Below, piece by piece: positions 19,336-28,484 of a DNA stretch of 64,000 bases. Both the position numbers and the translations under genes were made by a program. The stretch spans positions 1,116,001-1,180,000 of the forward strand of contig CAVPRX010000001.1 in NCBI GenBank assembly GCA_963708115.1, in the 5' to 3' direction. The notes under the pieces were generated by a model. It did not search any database. It had not been told where the DNA came from and was given only the letters and a program-made list of their open reading frames with translations. Every line of letters begins with the position of its first letter. Within the stretch, counting starts at the first letter, position 1. The stretch comes from VRUE01 sp963708115 (GTDB lineage Bacteria > Actinomycetota > Thermoleophilia > Solirubrobacterales > 70-9).

Positions 19336-20703
19336 TTGGCTGAATCCTTCGACACGATCGTTATCGGTGGGGGTCCCGGCGGCTACGTCGCGGCGATCCG
19401 TTCGGCGCAGTTGGGACGCAAGACCGCCGTCGTCGAGCGCGACAAACCGGGCGGCCGCTGCCTCAACTACGCCTGCATCCCGGCCAAGACCGTCCTGCGC
19501 AGCGCCGAGATCTACGACCAGGCGCGGGGCAGCGCCGAGCTCGGGGTCGTCGCCAAGGACGTCTCGGTCGACTGGGACGCTCTCGGCAGGCGCCGCGCTG
19601 CCGTCTCCGACTCACTCTCCAGTGGCGTAAAGATGCTCTGGGACAAAAACAAGGTGACGACGATCGAGGGCGACGGCTCGCTCACGGCCGAGGGCAATGT
19701 CCAGGTCGGTGACGACGTCTACGAGGCTGGCACGGTGGTGCTCGCCACCGGCTCGGTCGCGCTGCCGATCCCCGGCGTCGAGTTCGGCGACCGCGTCCTC
19801 GATACCTGGGGCACCTGGTCGCTGGCCGAGCAGCCGAAGAAGATCGCGGTCGTCGGCGCCGGCGCGTCGGGCTGCGAGGTCGCCTCCGCCTACGGCCGCT
19901 TCGGCACCGAGGTGCTGCTGATCGAGATGCTCGACCAGATCCTCCCCGCCGAGGACAAGGACATGGCGCGGGTGGTCGAGCGGGCCTTCAAAAAGCAGAA
20001 CATCACGATCTCCACCGGCGCCCCGGTCGAGAACATCGAGGCGGGCGGCAGCTCGGTCAAGCTCTCCTACGGCGACAACTCGGCCGAGGTCGACTACCTC
20101 TGCGTCGCCGGCGGCCGCTCCGCCGACGTCGAGGGGCTCGGGCTGGAGGCGGCCGGGGTCAAGCTGACCGACCGGGGCAAGGTCGACGTCGATGAGTACG
20201 GCCGTACTTCCAATCCGAAGGTCTACGCGATCGGCGACCTGGTCCACGCCAAGGCGCTCGCCCACAAGGCCTCCGACGAGGGTGTCGTCGCGGTCGAGCA
20301 CGCCGCCGGCGTGGCGACCCATCCGGTCGACCAGAACCTCGTCGCCGGTGCCACCTTCTGCCACCCGCAGGTCGCAAGCGTCGGGCTCACCGAGGCGGCA
20401 GCGAAGGAGGCCGGGCACGACGTCAAGGTCGGCAAGCTGAAGCTGGGGGCGGTCGGCGGCGCGACCGTCTACGACGACAAAGACGGCATGGTCAAGCTCG
20501 TCGTCGACTCCAAGTACGGCGAGATCCTCGGCGCCCACATCGTCGGCAACCGCGCCTGCGACATGATCGCCGAGCTGGTCGCGACGATGGCGCTGGAGGG
20601 CGGCTACCAGGAGCTGGCGCGGATCGTCCATCCTCATCCGACGATCTCCGAGGCGATCTTCGAAGCGGCGCGCGCCGTGGACAAGTGGGCGACGCACGCT
20701 TGA
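19336..20703 (+). CDS. lpdA: Dihydrolipoyl dehydrogenase (E3)
   Basis: Reoxidises the lipoyl group of the dehydrogenase complex with NAD+. FAD motif VIGGGPGGYVAA at residues 9-20; redox disulfide C42-LNYA-C47; NAD site KKIAVVGAGASGCEVASAYG; C-terminal HPHPTISEA with the catalytic His. 455 residues is typical. The start is TTG 19336 with TAGGCT 7 nt upstream and no Shine-Dalgarno, so it is probably leaderless. It heads a run with a DsbA-family gene and pdhABC. Confidence 0.96.
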   Translation: MAESFDTIVIGGGPGGYVAAIRSAQLGRKTAVVERDKPGGRCLNYACIPAKTVLRSAEIYDQARGSAELGVVAKDVSVDWDALGRRRAAVSDSLSSGVKMLWDKNKVTTIEGDGSLTAEGNVQVGDDVYEAGTVVLATGSVALPIPGVEFGDRVLDTWGTWSLAEQPKKIAVVGAGASGCEVASAYGRFGTEVLLIEMLDQILPAEDKDMARVVERAFKKQNITISTGAPVENIEAGGSSVKLSYGDNSAEVDYLCVAGGRSADVEGLGLEAAGVKLTDRGKVDVDEYGRTSNPKVYAIGDLVHAKALAHKASDEGVVAVEHAAGVATHPVDQNLVAGATFCHPQVASVGLTEAAAKEAGHDVKVGKLKLGAVGGATVYDDKDGMVKLVVDSKYGEILGAHIVGNRACDMIAELVATMALEGGYQELARIVHPHPTISEAIFEAARAVDKWATHA

Positions 20704-21290
20704 CCGGTGCGCGCGCAACCTTCTACTTCGACCTCGGCTCCCCCTACGCGTACCTGACCGCGGAACGGATCAGCGGGTTGTTCACCGACGCCGAGCTGGA
20801 GCAGCCGGAGTGGCAACCGGTCCTGCTCGGCGGGCTGTTCCAGCGCTTCGGGCGCGAATCGTGGGCGAACGGCCCCGGGCGCGAGGAGGGGATCGCCGAG
20901 GTCGAGCGCCGCGCCAGGGAGCTCAGCCTGGCGCCGCTGGTCTGGCCCGATCCCTGGCCGGGCAACATGCTGTTCGCGATGCGCGTCGCCACCTTCGCCA
21001 AGCAGACGGGCCGCACCGTCTCCTTCGCCCTCGCCGCCTTCCGCCAGGCTTTCGCCGCCGGCCGCGACCTGAGCGAACACGACAACGTGCTGATCTCGGC
21101 TGCCGCCTGCGAGCTTCACCCCAACGCGGTCAGCAAAGCCGCCGGCACCGAAAGCGTCAAGAACGCCCTGCGCGAGGCGACCGACCAGGCCGCCGAGCGG
21201 GGGGTGATCGGCGTCCCCTCGCTGCTCGTCGGCGACGAGGTCTTCTGGGGAGACGACCGGCTGGAGGAGGCGGTGGAAGCGGCGAGCTAA
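20700..21290 (+). CDS. DsbA-family thioredoxin-fold oxidoreductase/isomerase-like
   Basis: The N-terminus ATFYFDLGSPYAYL is the start of the DsbA/2-hydroxychromene-2-carboxylate isomerase fold, with Ser-Pro in place of the CxxC of true thiol oxidases, and the C-terminal GVIGVPSLLVGDEVFWG carries the cis-Pro loop. About 196 residues. It resembles glutathione-transferase kappa/HCCA isomerases. TTG 20700 overlaps the lpdA stop; GTG 20685 is an alternative. Its placement inside the pyruvate dehydrogenase cluster is unusual; a role there is unknown. Confidence 0.8.
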   Translation: MTGARATFYFDLGSPYAYLTAERISGLFTDAELEQPEWQPVLLGGLFQRFGRESWANGPGREEGIAEVERRARELSLAPLVWPDPWPGNMLFAMRVATFAKQTGRTVSFALAAFRQAFAAGRDLSEHDNVLISAAACELHPNAVSKAAGTESVKNALREATDQAAERGVIGVPSLLVGDEVFWGDDRLEEAVEAAS

Positions 21291-21301
21291 GGTGAGCGTC
21301 G

Positions 21302-22537
21302 ATGGCCGAACTGCCTGACGCCGCCACCTGTTATGAGCTGCTCGCGCGGATGGCGCTGATCCGCCGCTTCGAGGAGGAGGCCGGGCGGCAGTATCAGCGG
21401 GCCAAAGCGGGCGGCTTCCTCCACCTGGCGATCGGCGAGGAGGCGACGATCGTCGGCACCACCTCGGTGATGCGCGACGAGGACTACCTGATCGGCACCT
21501 ACCGCACCCACGGCCACGCGATCGCCCGCGGCACCGACCCCGAGCGGGTGATGTCGGAGCTGTTCGGCCGGGTCGGCGGGACCAGCGGCGGGCGCGGCGG
21601 CTCGATGCACATCTTCGACCGCGAGCGGCGCTTCATGGGCGGCTACGGGATCGTCGGCGGCAACCTGCCGATCGCCGCCGGGCTGGCCCTCTCCTCCGAG
21701 TACAAGGGCGAGGACGCGGTCACCGTCTGCATGTTCGGCGACGGCGCCTCCAACACCGGCAACTTCGGCGAGACGATGAACCTGGCGGCGCTCTGGCAGC
21801 TGCCGGTCTTCTTCCTGGTCGAGAACAACCTCTACGGGATGGGGACCTCGGTCGAGCGTCACTCCGCCCAGACCGACCTCTCCAAGAAGGCGGAGGGCTA
21901 CGGCATCCCCGGCGAGCGGATCGACGGGATGGACGTGATCGCGGTGCGCGAGGGCGTCGCCGAGGGGATCCGCCAGGCGCGCGAGGAGCGCCGCCCGACC
22001 ATCCTCGAGGCCTTCACCTACCGCTACCGCGGCCACTCCGCCGCCGACCCCGAGGTCTACCGCGAGCGCGAGGAGGTCGAGGAGTGGCAGCAGAAAGACC
22101 CGATCGAGCTCTTCGCGCAGCGCTGCACCGAGGCCGGCGTGCTCGGCGAGCGCGAGGTGCAGCAGGTCCGCGAGAAGGCCGACGGGCAAGTGAAGGCAGC
22201 GGTCGAGGCAGCCGAGGCCTCGCCCGAACCGGCGCTCGACAGCCTCTACGAAAACCTCTACGTGGTCGACGAGCAGAGCGGCTGGTACGCGGTCGACGAG
22301 CGCAGCCCGGAGCCGCACCGGGGCGAGCGCGAGGAAGAGGAGATGCCGGCGGCGGCGCGCGAGCTGGCCGAGGCCGGCGCCGCCTACGCCGGCCAGCCCG
22401 ACCGGCCGCGCCCCAACCCAGCCGAGGACGGCGACGCCCAGGAGGGGACCGAGCCCGAGGTGGCCGGAGAGGTCGAGGAGCGCGCGATCAACGGAGAGAC
22501 GGAGGAGAGCGAGCAGTTCTGGGAGAGGGAGCGCTGA
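21302..22537 (+). CDS. pdhA: Pyruvate (2-oxoacid) dehydrogenase E1 alpha subunit
   Basis: Decarboxylates pyruvate with thiamine pyrophosphate. The ThDP motif is GDGASNTGNFGETMNLAALW followed by VFFLVENNLYGMGT, and YRTHGHAIARG and RGGSMHIF match E1 alpha of pyruvate dehydrogenase. The core ends near residue 335; about 75 extra acidic residues follow (EREEEEMPAAARE and on), which is unusual. The stop overlaps the E1 beta start (TGATG). The cluster with lpdA and E2 argues for pyruvate, though branched-chain oxoacids cannot be excluded. Confidence 0.93.
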   Translation: MAELPDAATCYELLARMALIRRFEEEAGRQYQRAKAGGFLHLAIGEEATIVGTTSVMRDEDYLIGTYRTHGHAIARGTDPERVMSELFGRVGGTSGGRGGSMHIFDRERRFMGGYGIVGGNLPIAAGLALSSEYKGEDAVTVCMFGDGASNTGNFGETMNLAALWQLPVFFLVENNLYGMGTSVERHSAQTDLSKKAEGYGIPGERIDGMDVIAVREGVAEGIRQAREERRPTILEAFTYRYRGHSAADPEVYREREEVEEWQQKDPIELFAQRCTEAGVLGEREVQQVREKADGQVKAAVEAAEASPEPALDSLYENLYVVDEQSGWYAVDERSPEPHRGEREEEEMPAAARELAEAGAAYAGQPDRPRPNPAEDGDAQEGTEPEVAGEVEERAINGETEESEQFWERER

Positions 22538-23526
22538 TGGCGACGCTGCGGATGCGGGAGGCGTTGCGCGACGCGATGGCCGAGGAGATGCGGCGCGACG
22601 AGGCGGTCTTCGTGATGGGCGAGGACGTCGGCGTCTTCCAGGGCGCCTTCAAGGTGACCGAGGGGCTGCTGGAGGAGTTCGGCGAGCGGCGCGTGCGCGA
22701 CACGCCGATTTCCGAGAACACGATCGTCGGGGCCGGGGTCGGCGCGGCGATGGGCGGGCTGCGGCCGGTGGTCGAGCTGATGACGGTCAACTTCGCGCTG
22801 CTGGCCCTGGACCAGATCTTCAACCACGCGGCCGCGATCCCCTACATGTTCAACGGCCAGGCGCGGGTGCCGATGGTGATCCGTATGCCGGGCGGCGGTG
22901 GCCACCAGCTCGGCCCCACCCACTCGCACAGCTTCGAGGCGCTCTTCCTGCAGGTGCCGGGATTGCTGGTCGCCTGCCCCTCGACCCCGGCCGACGGCAA
23001 GGCGCTGCTGAAGGCGGCGATCCGCGACGACAACCCGGTGGTCTTCATCGAGCACGAGAGCCTCTACGGCGCCCGTGGCGAGGTTGCCGAGGATGGCGAC
23101 GAGGTGCTGCGCTTCGGCGAAGCGGCTGTGCGGCGCGAGGGCGGCGACGTGACGATCGTCGGCATCCTCAAGATGGCCCACGTCGCCGAGGAGGCGGCGC
23201 GCACGCTCGCGCACGAGCACGGGATCGAGGCCGAGGTGATCGACCCGCGCACCCTGCGCCCGCTCGACCTCGACACGATCCTCGCCTCGGTGCGCAAGAC
23301 GAACCGGGCGGTGATCGTCGAGGAGGGCTGGCCGCACGGCGGGGTCGGCGCCAACCTGGCCACCCTGATCACCGAGCAGGCCTTCGACTATCTCGACGCG
23401 CCGGTGCAGCGGGTGACCGGTGCCGACGTGCCAATGCCTTACGCGAAACGGCTGGAGCAGGCGGCTATTCCGCATGAGGAGCACGTGGTGCAGGCGGCAT
23501 TGGCCGCGTTGGAGGGGAGCCTGTAA
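22537..23526 (+). CDS. pdhB: Pyruvate (2-oxoacid) dehydrogenase E1 beta subunit
   Basis: The 329-residue partner of E1 alpha completes the alpha2beta2 enzyme. MGEDVGVFQGAFKVT and DTPISENTIVGAGVGAAMGG are E1 beta signatures; MPGGGGHQLGPTHSHSFEAL contains the active-site His pair. The C-terminal transketolase domain reads AVIVEEGWPHGGVGANLA. Start overlaps the E1 alpha stop. A 131-bp inverted-repeat element separates it from the E2 gene. Confidence 0.95.
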   Translation: MATLRMREALRDAMAEEMRRDEAVFVMGEDVGVFQGAFKVTEGLLEEFGERRVRDTPISENTIVGAGVGAAMGGLRPVVELMTVNFALLALDQIFNHAAAIPYMFNGQARVPMVIRMPGGGGHQLGPTHSHSFEALFLQVPGLLVACPSTPADGKALLKAAIRDDNPVVFIEHESLYGARGEVAEDGDEVLRFGEAAVRREGGDVTIVGILKMAHVAEEAARTLAHEHGIEAEVIDPRTLRPLDLDTILASVRKTNRAVIVEEGWPHGGVGANLATLITEQAFDYLDAPVQRVTGADVPMPYAKRLEQAAIPHEEHVVQAALAALEGSL

Positions 23527-23527
23527 T

Positions 23528-23658
23528 GCGAGGATTGGGGGTGCCTCGTCAGCTGCCCACCACCGCCTTCGGCGGTGGAATTTGGTGCCGCTTCGCGGCG
23601 GGAAACACCCAGCCGGGGCCGCTTCGCGAGGCACTGTCGAGGCACCCCCAATCCTCGC
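23528..23658. repeat. MITE/REP-like element with 21-bp terminal inverted repeats
   Basis: The left end 23528-23548 (GCGAGGATTGGGGGTGCCTC + G) is the exact reverse complement of 23638-23658. The 89-bp interior holds a hairpin CCACCGCC/GGCGGTGG and shorter GC-rich palindromes. It occupies nearly the entire gap between the E1 beta and E2 genes, so the transcript must pass through it. GTAA occurs just outside both ends but not in a clean target-site duplication. Confidence 0.85.
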
Positions 23659-23685
23659 TTCGTAACGCATTCGAGAGGGCCGCCA

Positions 23686-24969
23686 ATGGCTGACGTGGTG
23701 ATGCCTAGATTGTCTGACTCGATGGAGGAGGGGACGGTGCTGCAGTGGCTCAAAGCTGTCGGGGATGAGATCGCGGTGGGCGATGAGCTTGTGGAAATCG
23801 AGACCGACAAGGCGAACATGGCCTATGAAGCCGATATCGCTGGGACGCTTACGGAGATCCTGGTGCCCGAGGGTGAGACGGTGGCCATCGGTACTCCGAT
23901 AGCGCGGGTTGGCGATTCGGACGAGGGTTCGGGGGGTTCGGTTGCGGATGAGGAAGGCACCAGCCCCTCGGCCGCGGGTCCTGTCGCGGGGGTGGGGGGG
24001 GCGCTGCGGGCGGGCCACGGTCCGTCCTCGACCCCCCCCACCCCCGCACCACCCACGGGAGAAGCGTCTGAGCCAGTAGAAGCTCAAACCACCGAGGCAA
24101 CCGCCCCGGCCGACGGCGACGGGCACCGGGTCAAAGCCTCCCCGCTAGCTCGTCGCCTCGCTGATGAGCAGGGTCTCGATCTGAGCCGGCTTCACGGGTC
24201 CGGGCCAGCTGGTCGCATAGTGAAAGCTGATGTCGAGCGGGCTTCTTCCGCGGGTGCACCCGCGGCTGAAACGGCCAAGGGCCAGGTGTCTTACGAAGAG
24301 CTGTCCAAGACGCAGCAGGTGATCTCGCGGCGGATGTCCGAGTCGAAGGCGACTGCGCCTCACTTCTACCTGCGGGCAACGGTGGACATGAGCGAGGCGG
24401 TTGCCGGGCGGGAAATGGTCAAGGCTCGCGCCCTCCCGGGCGACGTCGTGCCTTCCTTCAACGACATGGTGGTCAAGGCTTGTGCGCTGGCGCTGCGGGA
24501 GCACCCGCGGGCCAATGGGGCCTACCGGGACGGGCGCTTCGAGCTCTACTCGCGCGTGAACGTCGGGGTCGCCGTGGCGGCCGAGGATGCGCTCGTCGTC
24601 CCCACGGTGTTCGACGCCGACCGCAAGGGTCTGCGGCAGATCGCCTCCGAGTCGCGGGCGCTGGCCGGCAAAGTGCGCGAAGGGCAGATCACGCCGCCGG
24701 AGCTCTCCGGCGCGACCTTCACCGTCTCCAACTTGGGGATGTACGGGATCGACGGCTTCTCGGCCGTGATCAATCCGCCGCAGGCGGCGATCCTCGCCGT
24801 CGGCGCGATCGTCGAGCAGCCGGTCGTCGGCGACGGCGAGATCGCCACCGCCCACCTGATGCAGGTCGACCTCGCCTGCGATCACCGCATCCTCTACGGC
24901 GCTCCCGCGGCCGAGTTCCTGGCCCGGGTCAGGGCGCTACTCGAAGAGCCCTTGTCACTCGCCCTTTAA
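23686..24969 (+). CDS. pdhC: Dihydrolipoamide acyltransferase E2
   Basis: Core of the pyruvate dehydrogenase complex, 427 residues. A single lipoyl domain (residues 1-78) carries K42 in EIETDKANM. An Ala/Pro/Gly/Thr linker follows, then the E3/E1-binding domain KASPLARRLADEQGLDLSRL and the catalytic domain. The catalytic motif reads DHRILYG rather than the usual HRxxDG: Asp is replaced by Tyr, as I recall from plastid and cyanobacterial E2s. The first about 600 nt use more A/T-ending codons than the rest. The lipoyl group would be attached by the lipB/lipA products encoded nearby. Confidence 0.95.
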   Translation: MADVVMPRLSDSMEEGTVLQWLKAVGDEIAVGDELVEIETDKANMAYEADIAGTLTEILVPEGETVAIGTPIARVGDSDEGSGGSVADEEGTSPSAAGPVAGVGGALRAGHGPSSTPPTPAPPTGEASEPVEAQTTEATAPADGDGHRVKASPLARRLADEQGLDLSRLHGSGPAGRIVKADVERASSAGAPAAETAKGQVSYEELSKTQQVISRRMSESKATAPHFYLRATVDMSEAVAGREMVKARALPGDVVPSFNDMVVKACALALREHPRANGAYRDGRFELYSRVNVGVAVAAEDALVVPTVFDADRKGLRQIASESRALAGKVREGQITPPELSGATFTVSNLGMYGIDGFSAVINPPQAAILAVGAIVEQPVVGDGEIATAHLMQVDLACDHRILYGAPAAEFLARVRALLEEPLSLAL

Positions 24970-24975
24970 CCAACC

Positions 24976-24995
24976 GCGGTCGAGCTTTCGACCGC
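24976..24995. terminator. Hairpin after pdhC
   Basis: GCGGTCGA-GCTT-TCGACCGC is a perfect 8-bp stem 7 nt after the E2 stop. No T run follows, so it is a weak Rho-independent terminator or an mRNA-stabilising hairpin. It lies between convergent genes. Confidence 0.5.
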
Positions 24996-25036
24996 TATGC
25001 GGTTCAAACCTCGACCGCGCCTCCTTTGGTCTCCTT

Positions 25037-26698
25037 TCAGCAGGTCTTTCTGGCACCCGTCACGGCATTCCAGGCGCGGCCCAGCGAGAAGTCGGCCGCT
25101 ACGCGGAAGATGCCGGGGTGGCTCGCCCGGGCCAGGGTCCACTCGCCGTGGCGGACCAGGCAGCCGTTGCCGCGTTCGATCGACCAGTAGGGCGTGAAGG
25201 CGACGCGGACGAGGAACTCGCCGGGGCGGGTCACGTCGAGGGCGAAGCCGCTGTGGCCTACCGAGCGGATGTGGGCTGCTCCAGTGCCGACCGGTTGGAC
25301 CAGCGGTGCAGGGTCACGCACTTCATACACGCGCCAGTGGGCGTCGCGCCAGCGAGGCTCGAGGTAAGGCGGGTTGCCGAGGATCAGGCGGCGCTCGGCG
25401 ACCGAGGAGTAGTCGAGCGGTGCGTCGGGCAGCGCCACGTAGCGGATCGCGTTGGCGTGCAACCAGGCGCGGTAGGCGCGATCGGTGAGCGTGTCTTCCC
25501 CGTCATAGAAGACGTCGTCGCGGGTCGTGTCGAGCTGGCGCAGCCAGCCGCGGGCCAGTTCGAAGCCGGGTGCCAGGTACGCCGACTCCCAGTGATTTGC
25601 AGTCGGCGGCACCTCGATCCGGGCGGCGGTGCCGTCGTGGCCATGTAGCCAGGTGGCAACTGGCGTGAAGTAGGTCGAGGCGGTCGAGGGGTCGCCGACG
25701 CTGCGGGCGATCTGGTTGACGCTCGCCGTCACCTGCCAGTAGAGGCCGCCCGCCAGCGCCAGTGAGAGCAGCAACATCGAGGCGCGTGAGAGGCGCGGCC
25801 GGTGGGCGAGCATCACTGCGGCGAGGACAGGGCCGCCGAAGAGGGCGCCGAGCCGGACCGCGTTGCCGCCCATCGGGTTGGGGGCGAGCACCAGCACCGT
25901 CGCGGCCAGCACGTAGGCGATCAGCACGCGGCGCAGCTGCCTCTCCTCCACCGCCAAGCCCCGGGTCAGCAGCAGCGCCCCGCCGCACCAGAGCGGGATT
26001 GCCACGTAAGAAGAGAAGGCAAAGGGGAATTCGCCGGATTCGGGGAAGGCGAGGTTGGGGACGAGCACGAGCGCGAGGGCAAGACAGGCGACCCAGATCG
26101 CGGCTAGGTGGGTGCGGCGATCACGCGGCAGAGTGCCGGCCAAGATCACACCGGCGAGAAAGGCCGCCGCGACCGGGCTCGAAAGCGCGCAGGCCGCCCC
26201 CGCGACCAGCGCCGGACCCGGCCTGCGCAGTTGCAGGCAGCGCAGCGCGGCGAGGCCGAAGGAGACGCCGAGGGCGAAGGTGAGCTGGCCGTCGGCGAGC
26301 AGCGTCACCACGCCGGCGGCAAACCAGAGCGTCGCCCAGCGGGCGGCCTCGCCCCAGCGGTCGCGGACGAGACGATCGAAGAAGTAGGAGGAGGCAATCA
26401 CGGCGACGGTCCCGACCAGGCGGGGGCCGAGCAGGGCGGCCAGCGGCGGGAAGAGGACGCTGTAGGTGAGGGTGTAGTGGCCGCCGTACCAGCTGCCGTT
26501 CCAGATCGCCAGGCCGCCGCGCTGGAACAACTCGGTGCGGAATACCTGGGCGGCGAGGTCGCCGACCTGAGGGTTCCAGGCGAACATCGCCGCGGCCAGC
26601 GCGGCGCTGAGCGCCACGGCCGGAAGCCAGTCGGGTCGGAGGAGCTTTGACTGGAGTGGGGCCATAAAGCGGAAAGCCGAAGGATAGGGCGGCGGCAT
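25037..26698 (-). CDS. Large polytopic membrane protein, possibly GT-C glycosyltransferase-like
   Basis: 553 residues with about ten hydrophobic helices in the first 340 residues and a soluble C-terminal domain of about 200 residues. The first loop, IWNGSWYGGHYTLTYSVLFP, follows helix 1 as in GT-C or PTPS-related membrane proteins. I do not recognise a specific enzyme. The start is uncertain: ATG 26698 or ATG 26665 (MAPLQSKLLRPDW). It is divergent from lipB by 15 bp with the first start. Confidence 0.6.
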   Translation of the reverse strand: MPPPYPSAFRFMAPLQSKLLRPDWLPAVALSAALAAAMFAWNPQVGDLAAQVFRTELFQRGGLAIWNGSWYGGHYTLTYSVLFPPLAALLGPRLVGTVAVIASSYFFDRLVRDRWGEAARWATLWFAAGVVTLLADGQLTFALGVSFGLAALRCLQLRRPGPALVAGAACALSSPVAAAFLAGVILAGTLPRDRRTHLAAIWVACLALALVLVPNLAFPESGEFPFAFSSYVAIPLWCGGALLLTRGLAVEERQLRRVLIAYVLAATVLVLAPNPMGGNAVRLGALFGGPVLAAVMLAHRPRLSRASMLLLSLALAGGLYWQVTASVNQIARSVGDPSTASTYFTPVATWLHGHDGTAARIEVPPTANHWESAYLAPGFELARGWLRQLDTTRDDVFYDGEDTLTDRAYRAWLHANAIRYVALPDAPLDYSSVAERRLILGNPPYLEPRWRDAHWRVYEVRDPAPLVQPVGTGAAHIRSVGHSGFALDVTRPGEFLVRVAFTPYWSIERGNGCLVRHGEWTLARASHPGIFRVAADFSLGRAWNAVTGARKTC

Positions 26699-26713
26699 GC
26701 GACGATTTCAAGG

Positions 26714-27448
26714 GTGAGCGATGAAATCCTGGTCGTCAGGTGTGGGCTCGTCCCCTACGAGGAGGCGCTGGTCGCCCAGCGCTGGCTGGCGAGTGCCCGC
26801 CAGGAGGGCGAGGTCTCCGACGTGCTGCTGCTGCTCGAGCACTCCCCCGTCTACACGCGCGGCCGCCGCTCCACCGATGACGAGCTGCCGATGCAGCGCC
26901 AGTGGTACGAGATGCAGGGGATCGAAGTCCATGACACCGACCGCGGCGGCCGGGTCACCTACCACGGGCCCGGACAGCTGGTCGCCTACCCGATCGTCTC
27001 GTTGAAGCCCTACGGCGATGACGTCCACGAGTATGTGCGGAGGCTGGAGCGGGTGGCCATCGAGGCGCTGGCCGAGCACAGCGTCGCGGCTGGCACGATC
27101 GACGGCCTGACCGGCGTCTGGACCGAGGGAGAAGCGCCGGGGCCGGAAGCCGGCACCAGCGCGGCGCGAAAGATCGGCTCGATCGGCGTCCACGTCAGCC
27201 GCGGCGTCACCACGCACGGGCTGGCGATCAACGTCAACAACGACCTGCAGCCGTTCGAGTGGATCGTCCCCTGCGGGATCGACAACTGCCGGGTCACCTC
27301 GCTCGGCCGCGAGCTGGGCGCCGAGCAGGACCTCTCGGCCTTCGCCGACACCCTCGTCGCACGCTACGGAGAGGTCTTCGAGCGGGCGCCGGTGGAGACC
27401 GAGCCCGCGGCCCTGGGAATCGACCTCGCTAGGCTCGGGATCGCATGA
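26714..27448 (+). CDS. lipB: Lipoyl(octanoyl) transferase
   Basis: Moves octanoate from acyl carrier protein to the lysine of lipoyl domains such as E2 K42. Signatures: LLLEHSPVYTRGRR, GGRVTYHGPGQLVAYPI, ARKIGSIGVHVSRGVTTHG (catalytic Lys) and IVPCGIDNCRVTSLGRE (catalytic Cys in PCGI). 244 residues; an acidic insert (EGEAPGPEAGTSA) precedes the Lys motif. Start GTG 26714. It overlaps lipA by 4 nt (ATGA). Confidence 0.96.
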   Translation: MSDEILVVRCGLVPYEEALVAQRWLASARQEGEVSDVLLLLEHSPVYTRGRRSTDDELPMQRQWYEMQGIEVHDTDRGGRVTYHGPGQLVAYPIVSLKPYGDDVHEYVRRLERVAIEALAEHSVAAGTIDGLTGVWTEGEAPGPEAGTSAARKIGSIGVHVSRGVTTHGLAINVNNDLQPFEWIVPCGIDNCRVTSLGRELGAEQDLSAFADTLVARYGEVFERAPVETEPAALGIDLARLGIA

Positions 27449-28431
27449 CGAGTCCTCCCGAGACGATCGCCGACGATTCGCCGGCCGCCGAGCGCGTCCA
27501 CGTCACCCGCTCCCGCGCCAAGCCGGGCGGGACCGCGGCCGACGGTGACGGTGCCGTCCCCTTCCGCCGCGCCCGCAAGCCACCCTGGCTGAAGGTGCCG
27601 GCGCCAGGCGGACCGACCTACCGGCGGCTGAAGGCGGAGATCGGCAGCGACAACCTGCACACCGTCTGCGAGGAGGCCAACTGCCCCAACGTCGGCGAGT
27701 GCTGGGAGCGCGGCACGGCGACCTTCATGATCCTCGGCGACGTCTGCACCCGCCGCTGCGGCTTCTGCAACGTGCAGACGGGGGTGCCGACCTGGAACGA
27801 CCCGCTGGAGCCGCTGCGCGTCGCCAACCAGGTCAAGAAGATGGGGCTGCGCCACGCCGTCGTCACCTCGGTCGACCGCGACGACCTGCCCGACTACGGG
27901 GCAAGCGCCTTCGTCGGCGTGATCCGCTCGATCCGCATGCAGGCGCCCGGCTGCAAGGTCGAGATCCTCACCCCCGACTTCCGCGGCCAGGAGATGCCGC
28001 TGGCGAAGGTGATCCACGAGCGGCCCGACGTCTTCAACCACAACGTCGAGACGGTGCCGCGCCTCTACCCGAAGGCGCGCCGCGGCTCCAAGTTCCTGCG
28101 CTCGGCGCGGGTGCTGCGGATGGCGAAGGAGATGGGCGGCGCCGACGTCGTCACCAAGTCGGGGCTGATGGTCGGGCTGGGCGAGTCCTTCGAGGAGATG
28201 GTCGAGACCTTCGGCATCCTGCGCGAGCACCGCGTCCAGGTGCTGACCGTCGGCCAGTACCTGCGCCCGACCGAGAACCACCTGCCGATCGAGCGCTACT
28301 GGCACCCCGAGGAGTTCGAGGCGCTGGAGCGCGAGGCCTACGCGATGGGCTTCGAGTCGGTCGCCTCCGGACCGCTGGTCCGCAGCAGCTACCACGCCGA
28401 TCAGAACCTGCCGCGGGCCGCGAACGGGTAG
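27445..28431 (+). CDS. lipA: Lipoyl synthase (radical SAM)
   Basis: Inserts two sulfurs into octanoyl-lysine. Auxiliary cluster cysteines C75, C80, C86 (VCEEANCPNVGEC) and the radical SAM motif C101-TRR-C105-GF-C108 are intact; the C-terminal RSSY provides the serine ligand. 328 residues. TAGGCT lies 9 nt before the ATG inside lipB, so an internal leaderless promoter is possible in addition to coupling. A hairpin follows the stop. Confidence 0.97.
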   Translation: MTSPPETIADDSPAAERVHVTRSRAKPGGTAADGDGAVPFRRARKPPWLKVPAPGGPTYRRLKAEIGSDNLHTVCEEANCPNVGECWERGTATFMILGDVCTRRCGFCNVQTGVPTWNDPLEPLRVANQVKKMGLRHAVVTSVDRDDLPDYGASAFVGVIRSIRMQAPGCKVEILTPDFRGQEMPLAKVIHERPDVFNHNVETVPRLYPKARRGSKFLRSARVLRMAKEMGGADVVTKSGLMVGLGESFEEMVETFGILREHRVQVLTVGQYLRPTENHLPIERYWHPEEFEALEREAYAMGFESVASGPLVRSSYHADQNLPRAANG

Positions 28432-28432
28432 C

Positions 28433-28479
28433 CCGCTGGTCACTTTCCCCACCGTTTCCGTGGGCAAAGTGACCAGCGG
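28433..28479. terminator. Long hairpin between convergent genes
   Basis: The arms CCGCTGGTCACTTT (28433-28446) and AAAGTGACCAGCGG (28466-28479) are perfectly complementary over 14 bp; an inner CCCAC/GTGGG extends the stem. It lies between lipA and the convergent FAD-oxidase gene. It ends in AAA/TTT inside the stem, not in a T run, so it could serve both directions or be a REP-like element. Confidence 0.6.
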
Positions 28480-28484
28480 ACGGC

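Noticed and set aside
28433..28479. Ordinary Rho-independent terminator
   Set aside because: The stem is long but no T run follows on either strand; kept only as a hairpin with possible terminating role.
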